This document shows positions 4,816-5,749 of a DNA stretch of 5,749 nt, one piece after another (the first letter of the stretch is position 1; each line of letters starts with the position of its first letter). This stretch comes from Gemmatimonadota bacterium (GTDB taxonomy: Bacteria; Gemmatimonadota; Gemmatimonadetes; Longimicrobiales; RSA9): the NCBI GenBank assembly GCA_012027055.1, contig VEPF01000204.1:1-5749 (forward strand), in the 5' to 3' direction. The translations under genes and the position numbers were made by a program. A model generated the notes under the pieces. That model ran no database searches, had not been told where the DNA came from, and worked only from the letters and a program-made list of their open reading frames with translations.

Positions 4816-5749
4816 CTAGAAGCCGCCGCCCCGCCGGCCACCGCCCATGCCCGGCCCGCCCATGCCCGGTCCCTGGTACGGGTTCTTCACCTGCTCCGGC
4901 ACTTTCTTCCACTGCTCCTTGGTCAGCACCTTCTCGGCCGCCTTGAGCGCGTCCTGCACATCTTTCCTGGCCTTCTCGATGTCGGGCTGGATCTCGCCGA
5001 AGATCCTGCCCGCTTCCTGCTGCTGGACGTTGTCGAAGCGCTTGCCCAACTGCTCGCGCCGCGTGTTCAGCTTCTCCTGCAGCCCGCCCGAGAGCGCCGC
5101 CAGCTGCGCCAGCTGATCGGCCGTGAACTGCAGCGAGTCCTTGAGCGAGATCAGCACCGGCAGCGGATTGGCCAGCATGCGGTCGATCAGTTGCACCGCG
5201 TTGAAGCCGCCGCCGCGAACGTTGGCCTGCGCCTGCCGCCGCACGTCCTGGGGCAGCTTCACCCATTGCGAGTCCGTCAGCACGCGCTGTACCGCCCGGA
5301 GCGCCTCCCCGGTCTCGCGGCGCGCGGCCTGCAGCTGCGGCTGGATCTGCAGCTGCACCTCCTGCATGACCTGCCCGCCGGGCGGGCCGCCGGCGCCGCC
5401 CCGCCCGCGCAGCGCGGTCAGCAGGTTCTCGACCATGGGCTTGAGCGCCACCTTGTGGAGCGTGAGCTGCGCGGCCAGCGTGTCCGAGAGCGCCGCGACC
5501 GACGTGGTCTGTTCGGGCGTGAACCGCAGCGAGTCCTTGAGCGCCAGCACGCGCTCGATGGGGTTCACCGCGAACGCGCCGAGCAGCGAGTCCACGTTGG
5601 CGTTCGCACCCGCGCGCAGCAGCTCGCGCAGGTCGAAGCCGCCCAGGCCGCCGCCCTCGAAGCCGCCGGGGCCACCCTCGCGGCCCCTGCCGCCGCCGGG
5701 CCCGCCGCCCCTGCCGCCGCCGGGTCCGCCACCCCACCCGCGGCCGCCG
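4816..5749 (-). CDS. Gly-rich protein with two LTxxQ-like helical repeats (N-terminus outside window)
   Basis: 310 residues are visible, numbered from the right edge. Residues 1-37 are Gly/Pro/Arg-rich. Two related modules follow. Module 1 has NPIERVLALKDSLRFTPEQ (62-80) and VQRVLTDSQWVKLP (153-166). Module 2 has NPLPVLISLKDSLQFTADQ (194-212) and AEKVLTKEQWKKVP (271-284). Each is probably a pair of long helices, with FTxxQ and LTxxQW turns resembling those of Spy/CpxP-type periplasmic proteins. The tail is Gly/Met/Arg-rich. A GTG at 5593-5595 is not the true start: the frame stays open to the window edge and conserved-looking sequence (DLRELLRAG) lies before it. No signal peptide is visible because the N-terminus is missing. 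Function is unknown. It could be a stand-alone periplasmic protein or the C-terminal extension of a larger envelope protein such as an outer-membrane receptor; the second idea is inference. tag follows on the same strand after about 160 bases. Confidence 0.8.
   Translation of the reverse strand, partial: GGRGWGGGPGGGRGGGPGGGRGREGGPGGFEGGGLGGFDLRELLRAGANANVDSLLGAFAVNPIERVLALKDSLRFTPEQTTSVAALSDTLAAQLTLHKVALKPMVENLLTALRGRGGAGGPPGGQVMQEVQLQIQPQLQAARRETGEALRAVQRVLTDSQWVKLPQDVRRQAQANVRGGGFNAVQLIDRMLANPLPVLISLKDSLQFTADQLAQLAALSGGLQEKLNTRREQLGKRFDNVQQQEAGRIFGEIQPDIEKARKDVQDALKAAEKVLTKEQWKKVPEQVKNPYQGPGMGGPGMGGGRRGGGF
4843..4872. repeat. 15-base tandem repeat encoding the Gly-Met-rich tail
   Basis: Two adjacent 15-base units (4843-4857 and 4858-4872) differ at one base. 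Each starts GCCCATGCCCGG. On the minus strand they encode the repeated GPGMG of the protein tail just before the stop codon. Confidence 0.7.
5683..5730. repeat. 24-base tandem repeat encoding a Gly-Pro-Arg linker
   Basis: Two adjacent 24-base units (5683-5706 and 5707-5730) are identical except for one C/T difference (5701 versus 5725). On the minus strand each encodes GGPGGGRG in the low-complexity stretch ahead of the first LTxxQ-like module. Near identity suggests recent slippage or continuing length change. The array may continue past the right edge in degenerate form. Confidence 0.8.

Noticed and set aside
4044..4819. Other open frames over tag on both strands
   Set aside because: Tag matches its family from the first to the last residues with all metal ligands; the others are shadows.
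5593..5595. GTG as the start of the LTxxQ-like protein
   Set aside because: The frame is open to the window edge and plausible protein sequence precedes the GTG, so the gene is simply cut by the window.
4816..5737. A 340-codon minus-strand frame starting at 5737 and running through the LTxxQ-like gene
   Set aside because: It is an Arg/Gly/Ala shadow over most of its length. Only its final part (4715-4816) looks coding, and that is reported separately.
1..5749. Defence system, mobile element, CRISPR array, tRNA or rRNA
   Set aside because: No transposase, integrase, regularly spaced repeats, cloverleaf or rRNA-like sequence was seen on reading both strands. The repeats found are in-frame coding duplications or a short intergenic pair.

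Overview
This 5.7 kb window is very GC-rich (roughly 70% by eye, with nearly every third codon position G or C). It looks like chromosomal DNA from a Gram-negative soil or aquatic bacterium. Secreted proteins with signal peptides ending in Ala-Ala-Gln and a Gly-rich LTxxQ-like export protein fit Gemmatimonadota best. Acidobacteriota or Myxococcota cannot be excluded, because no rRNA or other marker gene is present.

Layout from left to right. (1) Positions 1-1295 (+) hold a secreted alpha/beta hydrolase with an N-terminal DUF3887-like domain; its true start lies before the window. (2) Positions 1296-1748 (+) hold a small secreted DUF4019 protein whose ATG directly abuts the hydrolase stop codon. 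(3) Positions 1720-3165 (-) hold a YfcC/DcuC-family multispanning membrane transporter that overlaps the previous gene tail to tail by 29 bases. (4) Positions 3166-3282 form a divergent intergenic region with a 14-base palindrome and a 30-base-spaced direct repeat. (5) Positions 3283-4047 (+) hold a SpoU/TrmH-family RNA 2'-O-methyltransferase. (6) Positions 4048-4087 form a short convergent gap with a GC-rich hairpin. (7) Positions 4088-4657 (-) hold DNA-3-methyladenine glycosylase I (tag), with all zinc ligands and active-site residues visible. (8) Positions 4658-4815 form a gap that contains a short stretch with strong coding-like composition. (9) Positions 4816-5749 (-) hold the C-terminal part of a protein built from two diverged copies of a helical, LTxxQ-like module between Gly-rich linkers; it runs off the right edge.

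The genes do not form one pathway. The hydrolase and DUF4019 genes are almost certainly one transcription unit exported to the periplasm or outside. The transporter and RNA methyltransferase share a divergent control region. tag and the LTxxQ-like gene lie on the same strand and may be co-transcribed. I see no mobile element, CRISPR array, tRNA or rRNA, and no clear new multi-gene system. The most unusual items are the duplicated LTxxQ-like protein, the tandem duplication in the transporter loop, the coding-like orphan segment upstream of tag, and the structured divergent intergenic region.
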